Of a stretch of 64,000 nt of DNA, positions 8,760-17,425 are shown piece by piece. This stretch comes from Pseudomonadota bacterium (lineage in GTDB: Bacteria; Pseudomonadota; Alphaproteobacteria; Rhizobiales; Xanthobacteraceae): the NCBI GenBank assembly GCA_023388935.1, contig JAEWFG010000170.1:12406-76405 (forward strand), read 5' to 3'. Numbering within the stretch: the first letter of the stretch is position 1; every line of letters begins with the position of its first letter. Position numbers and translations under genes: made by a program. A model generated the notes under the pieces. The model searched no databases, had not been told where the DNA came from, and saw nothing but the letters and a program-made list of their open reading frames with translations.

Positions 8760-8875
8760 GGTTGGACAAAAGGGGAGTGCTGGTCGCCCGAGCAGGGACA
8801 AATCCATGCAACATGGCTGACGTAGATGACGCGGCAGCACGCTCACGCCAGTTCCGGCTTGAACGCGCCAGCCAA

Positions 8876-8895
8876 TTAGATAACATGTTAACTAA
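8876..8895. promoter_or_regulatory. 20-bp inverted repeat upstream of the TRAP binding-protein gene
   Basis: TTAGATAACATGTTAACTAA is symmetric at 9 of 10 base pairs; the central TAACATGTTA (8881-8890) is a perfect palindrome. It lies 50 bases before the dctP start codon. The form is that of a dimeric MarR- or GntR-type operator; no such regulator is encoded next to it. Confidence 0.5.
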
Positions 8896-8944
8896 CGAGA
8901 CCGGGCCAGCGAAGCCCGCCGTCGAAAAGAGGGAGAGACGACCG

Positions 8945-9961
8945 ATGAGGAAAGCGTGTCTGGCTTTGCTGCTGGCAGCAAGCGTGACGCCCGCGTTCGC
9001 GCAGGACAAGACCTTCGACCTGAAGATCTCGCACTGGGTGCCGGCCTCGCATCCGCTGCAGAAATCGCTGGAAGACTGGGCGGCCGCGGTGGAGAAGGAT
9101 TCCGGCGGCACCATCAAGGGCAAGGTGTTTCCGGCCCAGCAGCTCGGCAAGGCCTTCGACCATTACGACATGGCGCGCGACGGCATCGCCGACGTCACCT
9201 ATGTCAATCCCGGCTACCAGCCCGGCCGCTTTCCGATCATCGGCGCCGGCGAGCTGCCGTTCCTGATCTCGGATGCCAAGGGCGGCTCTATGGGCTTGGA
9301 CGCCTGGTACCGCAAATATGCCGAGAAGGAGATGAAGGACGTCAAATACTGCCTCGCCTTCGTCCACTCGCCATCCTCCTTCCACTCCCGCACCAAGAAG
9401 ATCGTGATGCCGGAGGACGTGAAGGGCCTGAAGATCCGCCCGGCGCACGCCACCATGGCGAATTTCGTCACCTCGCTCGGCGGCACCAATGTGCAGTCCT
9501 CCGCACCTGAAGTGCGCGACATCATCGAACGCGGCGTCGCCGACGGCGTCACCTTCCCCTGGGGCTCGCTGGTGCTGTTCGGCATCGACAAGGTGACCAA
9601 GTACGACATGGAGGCCCCGCTCTACACCACGACCTTCGTGTTCGTGATGAACAAGGACAAGTACAATGCGATGTCCGACAAGCAGAAGGCAGCGATCGAC
9701 AAGAACTGCTCGGTCGAGATGGCGGGCGCGGTCGGCGAACACTGGGGCAAGTTCGAGGACGCGGGCATCGACAAGATCAAGGCCGAGTCGGGTCACGACG
9801 TCTACAAGCTGACCGCAGAGCAGACCGCCGCCTGGAAGAAGGCCGCCGAGCCGCTGGTCAAGACCTGGGCCGACGGCGCCAAGAAAGCCGGCGCTGATCC
9901 GGACGCCGCGCTCGCGGACCTCAAGGCATCGCTGAAGAAGTACAACGCGCTGGCGGAGTGA
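8945..9961 (+). CDS. dctP: TRAP transporter periplasmic substrate-binding protein (DctP family)
   Basis: A 338-residue periplasmic binding protein of a tripartite ATP-independent (TRAP) importer. The signal peptide is MRKACLALLLAASVTPAFA. The stretch GLKIRPAHATMANF contains the arginine that in this family binds the ligand carboxylate. Start chosen at 8945 (GGGAGAG just upstream); the in-frame ATG at 8762 would bury the signal peptide. The permease genes follow at 10270 and 10782. Position opposite pobA suggests an aromatic carboxylate, as for TarPQM of Rhodopseudomonas palustris; the substrate is inferred. Confidence 0.9.
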   Translation: MRKACLALLLAASVTPAFAQDKTFDLKISHWVPASHPLQKSLEDWAAAVEKDSGGTIKGKVFPAQQLGKAFDHYDMARDGIADVTYVNPGYQPGRFPIIGAGELPFLISDAKGGSMGLDAWYRKYAEKEMKDVKYCLAFVHSPSSFHSRTKKIVMPEDVKGLKIRPAHATMANFVTSLGGTNVQSSAPEVRDIIERGVADGVTFPWGSLVLFGIDKVTKYDMEAPLYTTTFVFVMNKDKYNAMSDKQKAAIDKNCSVEMAGAVGEHWGKFEDAGIDKIKAESGHDVYKLTAEQTAAWKKAAEPLVKTWADGAKKAGADPDAALADLKASLKKYNALAE

Positions 9962-10043
9962 CTTCGCGTCGAAGGAAATACGGCGGCGGGAAGCATCTCG
10001 CCGCCGTCGTTCGCGGGCCGAGATGTGAGGAGCGCACGACGCT

Positions 10044-10216
10044 TCCTCTCCCTCTCCCCGCCTGCGGGGGCGCGACGAGCTTCGCTCGCGCTGAGAGCGT
10101 CGGGGTGAGAGGGCCCTCCGTGGGGGCGGATTCGTGGAGAGTCCCCCTCACCCGGAATCCGCGCTGCACGCGCATTCCGGCCTCTCCCCGCAGGCGGTCC
10201 GCAGGCGGGGAGAGGC
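10044..10216. repeat. Palindromic intergenic repeat, family A copy 1 (fills the 308-base gap between dctP and dctQ)
   Basis: A mosaic of inverted segments: CCTCTCCCTCTCCCCGCCTG near the left end and GGCGGGGAGAGG at the right end, with GGAATCCGCG/CGCATTCC hairpins inside. Copies of the same type are at 12112-12266 and 17279-17397. It lies inside the TRAP operon, where it may stabilise the dctP message. Nothing else is visible between 9962 and 10269. Confidence 0.75.
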
Positions 10217-10269
10217 GAAGGACCGCCGCTGGAGTCGAGAGCGAGAATGACATCAGGTAGGACATTCCC

Positions 10270-10779
10270 ATGAAGCGCGCCTGGATGGATCGCGTGATCG
10301 ATTCGATCGAATGGATCGCAGCTGCCTTCGTCGGTATCGTCGCGCTCGACATCTTCCTGTCGGTGCTGCTGCGGAACACGCTGAACTATTCGATCCCTGA
10401 CTCGTTCGACATCGGCCGCATGCTGCTCGGCATCCTCATTTTCTGGGGCATTGCGGCGACGTCCTATCGCGGCACCCACATCACGGTCGACCTGATCTGG
10501 GGCAATGTCGGGCCGCGTTATCAACGCTGGATCGACGTGTTCGCAACGCTGGTGCTGTTGTTCGTCGTCACGGTGCAGACCTGGACGCTGTTCGACAAGG
10601 TGCGCGGCACCTACAATGACAACGTCCAGACTTTCGACATGCACATGCCGACCTGGCCGTTCTTCGCGATCGCCTGGATCGGCGACGTCTCGGCCGTGCT
10701 GCTGATCGCGATCCGCACTTACCGGCTGATCTTCCATCCCGAAGAGATGCACGACCCCAAGCTGAAGGCGACGGAGTAA
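10270..10779 (+). CDS. dctQ: TRAP transporter small permease subunit (DctQ family)
   Basis: A 169-residue membrane protein with four predicted helices (about residues 13-35, 50-67, 87-108 and 128-148), the usual DctQ topology. It partners the large permease encoded 2 bases downstream in the same operon. The motif DIGRMLLGILIFWGIAATSYRGTHITVD (from about residue 48) is the typical conserved region around the second helix. It has no enzymatic function; it is required for coupling the binding protein to the sodium-driven transporter. Confidence 0.9.
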   Translation: MKRAWMDRVIDSIEWIAAAFVGIVALDIFLSVLLRNTLNYSIPDSFDIGRMLLGILIFWGIAATSYRGTHITVDLIWGNVGPRYQRWIDVFATLVLLFVVTVQTWTLFDKVRGTYNDNVQTFDMHMPTWPFFAIAWIGDVSAVLLIAIRTYRLIFHPEEMHDPKLKATE

Positions 10780-10781
10780 TC

Positions 10782-12101
10782 ATGAGCACCGATGCCGTCG
10801 CCGTTATCGGCTTCGTTTCCCTGTTCGCGTTGATGCTGCTGCGCGTACCCGTCGGCATGGCCATGGGCCTCGTCGGCGTGTCCGGCTTCTCCTATCTCGT
10901 CGGCGCGACGCCGGCGCTGAAACTGGTCGGCCAGACCTCGATGCGCACGGTCACCGACTACACCTTCGGCGTCATCCCGATGTTCCTGCTGATGGGCTCC
11001 TTCGTCAGCAATTCCGGCATGAGCCGCGAGCTGTTCCGCGCCGCCAACGGCTTTGTCGGACATCTGCGCGGAGGGCTCGGCATTGCCACGGTCGGCGCCT
11101 GTGGTGGCTTTGCCGCGATCTGCGGCTCGTCGGTCGCGACAGCCGCGACCTTCTCCGCCGTCGCCTATCCCGAGATGCGCCGCTTCGGCTATCCGCAATC
11201 CTTCGCCACCGGCGTGATCGCGGCGGGCGGCACGCTGGGCGCGATGCTGCCGCCCTCCACCGTGCTCGCGGTCTACGGCATCATCACCGAGCAGGACATC
11301 GGAAAGCTCTTCATCGCCGGCATCATCCCCGGCCTGCTCGCGATGACCATGTACATGATCACGATCGGCCTGATCGGCTATTTCCGTCCGGACTTCCTGC
11401 CCAAGGGCAAGGTGGTGCCATGGCGCGAGCGCTTTGCCGGCCTGAAGGACATCTGGGCGCCGGTGCTGCTGTTCATCTTCGTCATCGGCGGCCTCTATGG
11501 CTTGCCGTTCCTGCCGCGCTTCACCCCGACGGAGGCCGGCGGCGTCGGCGCCACCGGCGCCTTCATCATCGGCGTACTGACGCGGCGGCTCGACCGCGAG
11601 AAGATCTTGATGTCGCTGCTCCAGGCGACGCGCACCGCAGCCGCGGTGTTCACGGTGCTGATCGGCGCGCTGATCTTCGGCTATTTCCTCACGGTGACGC
11701 AGACCCCGCAGAAGGTGACGGAATTCCTGACCGGCCTCGGCCTCGGCCCCTACGGCGTGCTGGCGCTGATCATGGTGATGTATCTCGTGCTCGGCTGCCT
11801 GATGGACGCCATGGCGATGATCATCCTCACCGTGCCGATCATCTTCCCTGTCATCACGCACCTTGGCTTCGATCCGATCTGGTTCGGCGTCATCATCGTC
11901 ATGACGGTCGAGCTCGGCCTGATCCACCCGCCGGTCGGCATGAACGTCTTCGTCATCAAGAGCGTGGTGAAGGACGTCTCCTTCTCCACCATCTTCAAGG
12001 GCGTGATCCCGTTCGTGGCGACCGACCTGGTGCGGCTGCTGATCCTGATCGCGTTCCCGCTGCTGGCGACATGGCTGCCAGCGCGCATGATGGCCAATTG
12101 A
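10782..12101 (+). CDS. dctM: TRAP transporter large permease subunit (DctM family)
   Basis: The 439-residue ion-coupled transporter subunit with about 12 membrane helices. The family signatures are present: GGFAAICGSSVATAATFSAV (about residues 107-126), GGTLGAMLPPSTVLAVYGI (about 149-167) and GLIHPPVGMNVFVIKSV near the C-terminus. It completes a full dctPQM set, so the transporter looks functional. Expected cargo are organic acids, here probably aromatic because of pobA and the CoA ligase operon nearby (inference). Confidence 0.93.
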   Translation: MSTDAVAVIGFVSLFALMLLRVPVGMAMGLVGVSGFSYLVGATPALKLVGQTSMRTVTDYTFGVIPMFLLMGSFVSNSGMSRELFRAANGFVGHLRGGLGIATVGACGGFAAICGSSVATAATFSAVAYPEMRRFGYPQSFATGVIAAGGTLGAMLPPSTVLAVYGIITEQDIGKLFIAGIIPGLLAMTMYMITIGLIGYFRPDFLPKGKVVPWRERFAGLKDIWAPVLLFIFVIGGLYGLPFLPRFTPTEAGGVGATGAFIIGVLTRRLDREKILMSLLQATRTAAAVFTVLIGALIFGYFLTVTQTPQKVTEFLTGLGLGPYGVLALIMVMYLVLGCLMDAMAMIILTVPIIFPVITHLGFDPIWFGVIIVMTVELGLIHPPVGMNVFVIKSVVKDVSFSTIFKGVIPFVATDLVRLLILIAFPLLATWLPARMMAN

Positions 12102-12111
12102 GGGGCGTTGC

Positions 12112-12266
12112 TTCCCCTCTCCCCTTGTGGGAGAGGGTGGCTCGCCGCGCAGCGGCGAGACGGGTGAGGGGTCTCGCTCCGCACGCGGAGCTGCCCGAGT
12201 TGAGTTCGCTGAAGCAACCCCTCATCCGGCGCTTCGCGCCACCTTCTCCCGCAAGGGGAGAAGGAA
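12112..12266. repeat. Palindromic intergenic repeat, family A copy 2
   Basis: CCCCTCTCCCCTTGTGGGAG and the mirrored CTCCCGCAAGGGGAGAAGG bound the element, with CGCCGCGCAGCGGCG as an inner hairpin. It belongs to the same family as 10044-10216 and 17279-17397 and directly follows dctM. Confidence 0.75.
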
Positions 12267-12302
12267 GCGCAGCACGTATGGCGCGATAGTTGGAGATAGC
12301 CA

Positions 12303-12761
12303 ATGACTCCCACGCTCGAAACCAAATACGTCTTCACCATCACCGCGAAGATCGGCGACGTCGTCACCGCCGGCGAGACCGGCATCGGCGTGCGCCGCAT
12401 CATCCCGATCATCGGCGGCGAGGTGAAGGGCGCGATCACCGGCAAGGTGCTGCCGTTCGGCGCCGACTTCCAGACCATCCGGCCCAACGAGCTGATCGAC
12501 CTCGAAGCCAGATACGCTTTCGAGACCGACGACGGTGCCGTCGTCTATGTCGAGAACAAGGGCATGCGCTTCGGCCCGGTCGAGCTGTTGCAAAAGCTCA
12601 AGCGCGGCGAGCCGGTCGATCCAAAACTGATCTATTTCCGCACCGTCCCGCGGTTCGAGACGGGGCATGAGAAGTATCGCTGGCTGATGGAGCACATCTT
12701 CGTCGCCTCCGCCGCGCGCCACGCCGACCGCGTCGTGATCGATGTGCATCAGGTGATGTGA
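12303..12761 (+). CDS. DUF3237 domain-containing protein
   Basis: A 152-residue protein of the DUF3237 family, a small beta-barrel of unknown activity (start LETKYVFTITAKIGDVV, later GGEVKGAITGKVLPFGADFQ and the ending WLMEHIFVASAAR). DUF3237 genes are frequently found with aromatic- or CoA-ester catabolic genes in alphaproteobacteria and this one follows the TRAP operon by 200 bases, on the same strand. There is no signal peptide or membrane helix, so it is probably cytoplasmic. No catalytic residues can be named. Confidence 0.85.
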   Translation: MTPTLETKYVFTITAKIGDVVTAGETGIGVRRIIPIIGGEVKGAITGKVLPFGADFQTIRPNELIDLEARYAFETDDGAVVYVENKGMRFGPVELLQKLKRGEPVDPKLIYFRTVPRFETGHEKYRWLMEHIFVASAARHADRVVIDVHQVM

Positions 12762-12962
12762 GCGGGCCAATACAACGAATGCAGCCCCGATGAGCGCTGC
12801 GACATCCGGGACAACGACGACCAACCCCGGATATCGCCTCCTCATCCGGGCCACTTGCTGGTCACTTATTACGAGGTGGAGGCCGAAATCCGCCTTTGAC
12901 GCGGCTCCGGGCGGGTCCAGGATACGGCTTGCGCAAGATTGCGCAGACCACGGAGTGCCACC

Positions 12963-13643
12963 ATGTCCGCAATGGCTTCCACCGACTCGAGTCCACGACA
13001 CAGCTTCGATCCTGCCGAAATGGGCGCCATCGCCCATCTCTACCGGGGCGAGGTCTATCGCTCGACGATCTGGCGAACGCGGCTCGACAACACAACCAAT
13101 TGGGCGATCGTCACCATGGGCATTGCGCTCTCGACGACCTTTTCGAGCCCGCAAGCATCTCCGTTGCCGCTCGTGCTCGTCGGGTTGCTGCTTGCCGCGT
13201 TTCTCGCGATGGAGGCGCGGCGCTATCGCTATTTCAACGTCTGGCGCGCCCGCGCCCGCTGGATCGAGAAGAATTTCTACGCGCCGATGTTCACGGGCGA
13301 AGCGCACGACGACGGCTGGCAGACCGTTCTTGCGCGCGACTATACCGCGCCTCGCCATCACATTTCGTTCGTCCGCGCTGCGGGGCGGCGGCTGCGTCGC
13401 AACTACGTTTGGATCCTCGCCATCCAGGCCGTCGCCTATTACGGCAAGATTGCAATCCACCCGACGCCCGCAGCGAGCTTGTCAGAGTTTATCGATCGCG
13501 CGGCGGTCGGCCCGCTTCCCGGCTGGATCGTTCTGATCATGGGGTTTGCCTACGATTTCGGCTGGGTGGCGTTCGCGCTCGGCACGCTGTGGCTCGACCA
13601 GCGCGAGCACGGGGCCAAGAGCGACGGAGTGGCGATGGGTTAG
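12963..13643 (+). CDS. DUF2270 domain-containing membrane protein
   Basis: A 226-residue DUF2270 protein. The conserved opening is EMGAIAHLYRGEVYRSTIWRTRLD (from about residue 18), followed by two helices near 45-85, a soluble stretch with FNVWRARARWIEKNFYAP, and two more helices near 150-215. The family is of unknown function; it is an inner-membrane protein. I placed the start at ATG 12963; a TTG at 12939 in the same frame has no better ribosome-binding site. It stands alone between the DUF3237 gene and the crotonase operon. Confidence 0.8.
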   Translation: MSAMASTDSSPRHSFDPAEMGAIAHLYRGEVYRSTIWRTRLDNTTNWAIVTMGIALSTTFSSPQASPLPLVLVGLLLAAFLAMEARRYRYFNVWRARARWIEKNFYAPMFTGEAHDDGWQTVLARDYTAPRHHISFVRAAGRRLRRNYVWILAIQAVAYYGKIAIHPTPAASLSEFIDRAAVGPLPGWIVLIMGFAYDFGWVAFALGTLWLDQREHGAKSDGVAMG

Positions 13644-13731
13644 CGACAGGGGTGTGGGGTTGGTCTGCGGCGCCGGTCTCGTCCGAGAGTTGGTGGCGGA
13701 ACCCACGCTCATATTGACTCCCCCAGAATTC

Positions 13732-13746
13732 GTTATACAACATAAC
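13732..13746. promoter_or_regulatory. Candidate operator GTTAT-N5-ATAAC before the hydroxycinnamate operon
   Basis: Perfect 5-bp inverted repeat, 19 bases upstream of the crotonase ATG and just downstream of a TTGACT (13714-13719) that could be a -35 element, so a bound protein would cover the -10 region. It has the same form as 8745-8759. Confidence 0.45.
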
Positions 13747-13765
13747 TATTCTGATAAGGACGCAA

Positions 13766-14575
13766 ATGACACAGGGAAACGCCGAGACCGCTGACGCGGG
13801 CGCCTCCGGACTGTTGAGGATCGAGAGGGCGGACAGGGTTCTGACCGTGGGTCTGAACCGGCCAGCCAAGCGCAATGCGCTCAACGACGGCATCATCCTG
13901 GAAATCGGCGAATGCTTTGCGTCACTGCCCGAGGATATCGGCGCGGTCGTCATCCACGGCATTGGTGACCATTTCTCCTCCGGCCTCGACTTGTCCGAAC
14001 TGCAGGATCACGACGCGACCGGTGGCCTCTTGCATTCGCAGATGTGGCACCGGGTGTTCGACCGCATCCAGTATAGCCGCGTGCCCGTGATCGCGGCGCT
14101 CAAGGGCGCGGTGATCGGCGGCGGGCTCGAACTTGCCTGCGCCGCTCATATCCGCGTCGCCGAACCTTCGACCTATTTCGCGCTGCCCGAGGGGCAGCGC
14201 GGCATCTTCGTCGGCGGCGGTGGCTCGGTGCGGCTGCCGCGGCTGATCGGTGTCGCCAGGATGATGGACATGATGCTGACGGGGCGCGTCTATTCCGCGA
14301 CCGAAGGCGCCTCCTACGGCTTTGCGCAATATGTGACGGAGGCCGGCAACGGCTTACCTAAGGCGCTGGAGCTTGCGACCAAGATCGCCTCCAACGCGCC
14401 GCTGACGAATTTCGCCGTGCTCCAGGCGCTGCCGATGATCGCCGAGGCCAATCCACAGACCGGCCTGCTAATGGAATCGCTGATGGCGACGGTGGCGCAG
14501 AGCGACAAGGAGGCAAAACGCAGGATCCGCGAATTCCTCGAGCACAAGACCGCCAAGGTGAAGCCGAAATCATGA
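13766..14575 (+). CDS. Enoyl-CoA hydratase/isomerase family protein (probable hydroxycinnamoyl-CoA hydratase)
   Basis: A 269-residue crotonase. The oxyanion-hole segments are HFSSGLDLSEL (about residues 69-79) and KGAVIGGGLELACA (113-126). Both catalytic glutamates are present 20 residues apart: Glu122 (GGGLE) and Glu142 (FALPEG), as in rat enoyl-CoA hydratase Glu144/Glu164. It overlaps the feruloyl-CoA synthase gene by ATGA, so it probably hydrates (or hydrates and cleaves) the product of that enzyme, p-coumaroyl- or feruloyl-CoA. The following SDR and thioesterase favour hydration followed by beta-oxidation. Substrate is inferred from the operon. Confidence 0.88.
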   Translation: MTQGNAETADAGASGLLRIERADRVLTVGLNRPAKRNALNDGIILEIGECFASLPEDIGAVVIHGIGDHFSSGLDLSELQDHDATGGLLHSQMWHRVFDRIQYSRVPVIAALKGAVIGGGLELACAAHIRVAEPSTYFALPEGQRGIFVGGGGSVRLPRLIGVARMMDMMLTGRVYSATEGASYGFAQYVTEAGNGLPKALELATKIASNAPLTNFAVLQALPMIAEANPQTGLLMESLMATVAQSDKEAKRRIREFLEHKTAKVKPKS

Positions 14576-16455
14576 GCGCACAGCCGTCCTCTTCCAGCAC
14601 AGAGCGCGGCGCGAGCACTTCTCCGCTGCGGCCGATCTCGTTCGGCGATCCCGCTGTTAATATCGAGCGGCGCGACGACGGCACGATCTACCTGCGGCCC
14701 AAGCAGCCGCTCGGCGACTATCCCGTCCGCATCACCGACCGCCTGCATCACTGGGCCAGGACGACGCCGGACCGCGTGTTCATGGCGGAGCGCGAAGGCG
14801 GCCGCGGCTGGCGCAAGATCACCTATGCCGAGTTGCTCACCGCGAGCCGGCACATCGCCTCGGCGCTGATCCGGCGCGGCCTCTCGGCGGAACGGCCGGT
14901 CGTCATCCTCTCCGGCAATTCGATCGACCATGCGCTGCTGGCGTTCGGCGCATTCTATGCCGGCATTCCGTTCTGCCCGGTGTCGCCGGCCTATTCGCTG
15001 GTGTCGAAGGATTACGGCAAGCTCTCCTATCTGATGAAGCTCCTGACGCCCGGCCTCGTCTTCGCCGAGGACGCCGACAAGTTCGCAGACGCGCTTGCCG
15101 CCAATGTCTCGCTCGGCACCGAGATTGCAGCCTCCTATGGCAGCGTGCCCGGCCGCGACGTCACGCTGCTCGCCGATCTCATGGCGACGCCGGTCCGCGG
15201 CGATCTCGACGCGGTGCATGAAAAGATCGGCCCCGACACGATCGCAAAATTTTTGCTGACGTCAGGCTCGACCGGCAATCCCAAGGCCGTCATCAACACC
15301 CAGCGCATGATCTGCGCCAACCAGGTGATGCTGCGCGAGACACTCGCCTTCCTCAAGGACGAGCCGCCGGTCATCATCGATTGGCTGCCCTGGAATCACA
15401 CCTTTGGCGGCAACCACAATATCGGGCTGACGCTCTACAACGGCGGCTCAATGTATCTCGACGCCGGAAAGCCGATCCCCGGCGGCATCGCGGAGACCGT
15501 GCGCAATCTCCAGGAGATTTCGCCGACCGTCTATTTCAACGTGCCTAAGGGTTACGAGTCGCTGCTGCCCTATTTGCGCGACGACCAGGGCCTGCGCGCA
15601 AAGTTCTTCGACCGGCTGCACGCGATGTTCTTCTCCGGCGCGGCGCTCTCGCCCTTCGTCTGGAACAGCCTCGACGAGCTCGCTGTGAAGGAAAAAGGCT
15701 ATCGCGTGCCGATGCTGACGGGCCTTGGCGCGACGGAGACTGCGCCGTTCTTCATGGCGGTCAATCCGCGCACCAGCCGCTCCGGCCATGTCGGGCTGCC
15801 GGTGTCCGGCAATGACGCAAAACTGGTGCCGAACAACGGCAAGCTCGAAGTCCGTGCCAAGGGCCCGAATGTGATGCCCGGCTACTGGCGCCAGCCCGAC
15901 ATCACTGCGAAATCCTTCGACGAGGAAGGATTTTACAAGATGGGCGACGCGCTCAGGCCCGCCGATCCCGATGATTTCAACGCCGGCTTCGATTTCGATG
16001 GCCGCGTCAGCGAGGACTTCAAGCTCGCAAGCGGCACCTGGGTCAGCGTCGGCCCTCTGCGCGCGCGTTTCGTCGCGGCCTGCGCACCGCTGGTGCGCGA
16101 CGTCGTCATCGCCGGCATCAACCGCGACGAGATCTCCGCACTCGTGCTGCTCGATCTCGACGGCTGCCGGCTGATCAACCCGACACTGCCGGCTGACGAT
16201 CTCACCGTCACTGCCCGCGATCGCCTGGTGCGCGAGGCTTTTCGCGAGCGCCTGACCCGGTTCCTCGGCACGGCCACCGGCTCCTCGACGCGGATCATGC
16301 GCGCGATCCTCATGGATGCACCGCTGTCGATCGACAAGGGCGAGGTCACCGACAAAGGATCGATCAACCAGCGGGCGGTGCTTGAGCATCGCGACGCGCT
16401 GATCGAGGAGCTCTATGCTGCCAATCCATCGGACCGTGTGATATCGGTCGGCTAG
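14572..16455 (+). CDS. fcs: Feruloyl-CoA synthase (hydroxycinnamate-CoA ligase)
   Basis: A 627-residue adenylate-forming ligase that turns ferulate or p-coumarate, ATP and CoA into the CoA thioester. The AMP-binding P-loop is LLTSGSTGNPKAV (about residues 228-240), and GLGATETAPFF is the A5-type motif. The long form with YNGGSMYLDAGKP and PTVYFNVPKGYESLLPYLR is typical of bacterial feruloyl-CoA synthases rather than fatty acyl-CoA ligases. It is coupled to the crotonase (ATGA overlap) and followed 25 bases later by the 3-hydroxyacyl-CoA dehydrogenase. It carries out the first cytoplasmic step of the proposed route. Confidence 0.88.
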   Translation: MSAQPSSSSTERGASTSPLRPISFGDPAVNIERRDDGTIYLRPKQPLGDYPVRITDRLHHWARTTPDRVFMAEREGGRGWRKITYAELLTASRHIASALIRRGLSAERPVVILSGNSIDHALLAFGAFYAGIPFCPVSPAYSLVSKDYGKLSYLMKLLTPGLVFAEDADKFADALAANVSLGTEIAASYGSVPGRDVTLLADLMATPVRGDLDAVHEKIGPDTIAKFLLTSGSTGNPKAVINTQRMICANQVMLRETLAFLKDEPPVIIDWLPWNHTFGGNHNIGLTLYNGGSMYLDAGKPIPGGIAETVRNLQEISPTVYFNVPKGYESLLPYLRDDQGLRAKFFDRLHAMFFSGAALSPFVWNSLDELAVKEKGYRVPMLTGLGATETAPFFMAVNPRTSRSGHVGLPVSGNDAKLVPNNGKLEVRAKGPNVMPGYWRQPDITAKSFDEEGFYKMGDALRPADPDDFNAGFDFDGRVSEDFKLASGTWVSVGPLRARFVAACAPLVRDVVIAGINRDEISALVLLDLDGCRLINPTLPADDLTVTARDRLVREAFRERLTRFLGTATGSSTRIMRAILMDAPLSIDKGEVTDKGSINQRAVLEHRDALIEELYAANPSDRVISVG

Positions 16456-16480
16456 CTAATCATCGCCAAAGGAGAACGCC

Positions 16481-17242
16481 ATGTTGTTGAAGGATCAGGC
16501 AGTCATCGTCACCGGCGGCGCATCAGGGCTTGGCGCGGCCACCGCGCGAAAACTGGCTGCGCAGGGCGCCAGGGTCGCGGTCTGCGACCTCAATGCCAAG
16601 CTCGCGGAGACAGTCGCCGCCGAGATCAAGGGCGTGGCGGTGACCTGCGACGTATCCGATGCCGCCTCCGCGGAAGCTGCGATTGCGCAGGCGACCAAGG
16701 CCCATGGCCCGGCGCGCGTGCTGGTCAATTGCGCCGGCATCGGCGTTGCCAAGCGCGTCGTCGGCCGTGACGGCCCGATGGCGCTCGCCGATTTCGACAA
16801 GGTGATCAAGGTCAATCTGATCGGCACCTTCAACATGCTGCGCCTTGCCGCGACCGAGATGTCCAGGCTTGAGCCGCAGGCAACCGGCGAGCGCGGCGTC
16901 ATCATCAACACGGCCTCCGTTGCCGCCTATGACGGCCAGATCGGCCAATCGGCCTATTCGGCCTCCAAGGGCGGCATCGTCGGCATGACGCTGCCGATTG
17001 CGCGCGAGCTCGCGCAGTTCGGCGTCCGCGTGCTGACCATTGCGCCCGGCCTGTTCCTCACGCCACTCCTGGCAAATCTTCCGCAGGAAGCCCAGGACTC
17101 GCTCGCCGCCGCGATCCCGTTCCCGCGCCGGCTCGGCAACGCCGACGAGTTCGCCGCGCTTGCGTTGCACATGGTCGAAAATTCGTACCTGAACGGCGAA
17201 GTGGTGCGGCTCGACGGCTCGCTGCGCATGGCGCCGAAGTAG
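16481..17242 (+). CDS. SDR family 3-hydroxyacyl-CoA dehydrogenase (HSD10-like)
   Basis: A 253-residue short-chain dehydrogenase of the type II 3-hydroxyacyl-CoA dehydrogenase (HSD17B10-like) group. The cofactor site is TGGASGLGAA (residues 11-20) and the Asp in AVCDLN favours NAD. The catalytic Ser-Tyr-Lys set lies in NTASVAAYDGQ and SAYSASKGG. HSD10-type enzymes oxidise 3-hydroxyacyl-CoA, the product expected from the crotonase in this operon. GGAGAA precedes the ATG. The product would be 3-keto-3-aryl-propionyl-CoA; a thiolase to cleave it is not in the window. Confidence 0.87.
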   Translation: MLLKDQAVIVTGGASGLGAATARKLAAQGARVAVCDLNAKLAETVAAEIKGVAVTCDVSDAASAEAAIAQATKAHGPARVLVNCAGIGVAKRVVGRDGPMALADFDKVIKVNLIGTFNMLRLAATEMSRLEPQATGERGVIINTASVAAYDGQIGQSAYSASKGGIVGMTLPIARELAQFGVRVLTIAPGLFLTPLLANLPQEAQDSLAAAIPFPRRLGNADEFAALALHMVENSYLNGEVVRLDGSLRMAPK

Positions 17243-17278
17243 ATTGATGAGCGGAATTGCAGCAGCGATCTCGATGCC

Positions 17279-17397
17279 ACCTCTCCCATTGGGAGAGGTC
17301 GGCGCGGAGCGCCGGGTGAGGGGCTTAGCTCTACCGATGGAGCAAAATCCCTCACCCGAATTGCTGCGCAATTCGACCTCTCCCTCCGGGAGAGGTG
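17279..17397. repeat. Palindromic intergenic repeat, family A copy 3
   Basis: ACCTCTCCCATTGGGAGAGG at the left and ACCTCTCCCTCCGGGAGAGG at the right, each a short hairpin, with GCGCGGAGCGCC and CGAATTGCTGCGCAATTCG between. It lies between the SDR and the thioesterase genes, inside the presumed operon. Confidence 0.75.
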
Positions 17398-17425
17398 AGA
17401 AACGGCCCCAGCGGGTACAAATCGC

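Noticed and set aside
8762..8944. Upstream extension of DctP from an ATG at 8762
   Set aside because: It would place the signal peptide 61 residues inside the protein; the ATG at 8945 has a GGGAGAG site.
10719..11927. Long minus-strand open frame opposite the TRAP permease
   Set aside because: Composition is Asp/His/Arg-rich as in GC-rich antisense frames; dctM is well supported.
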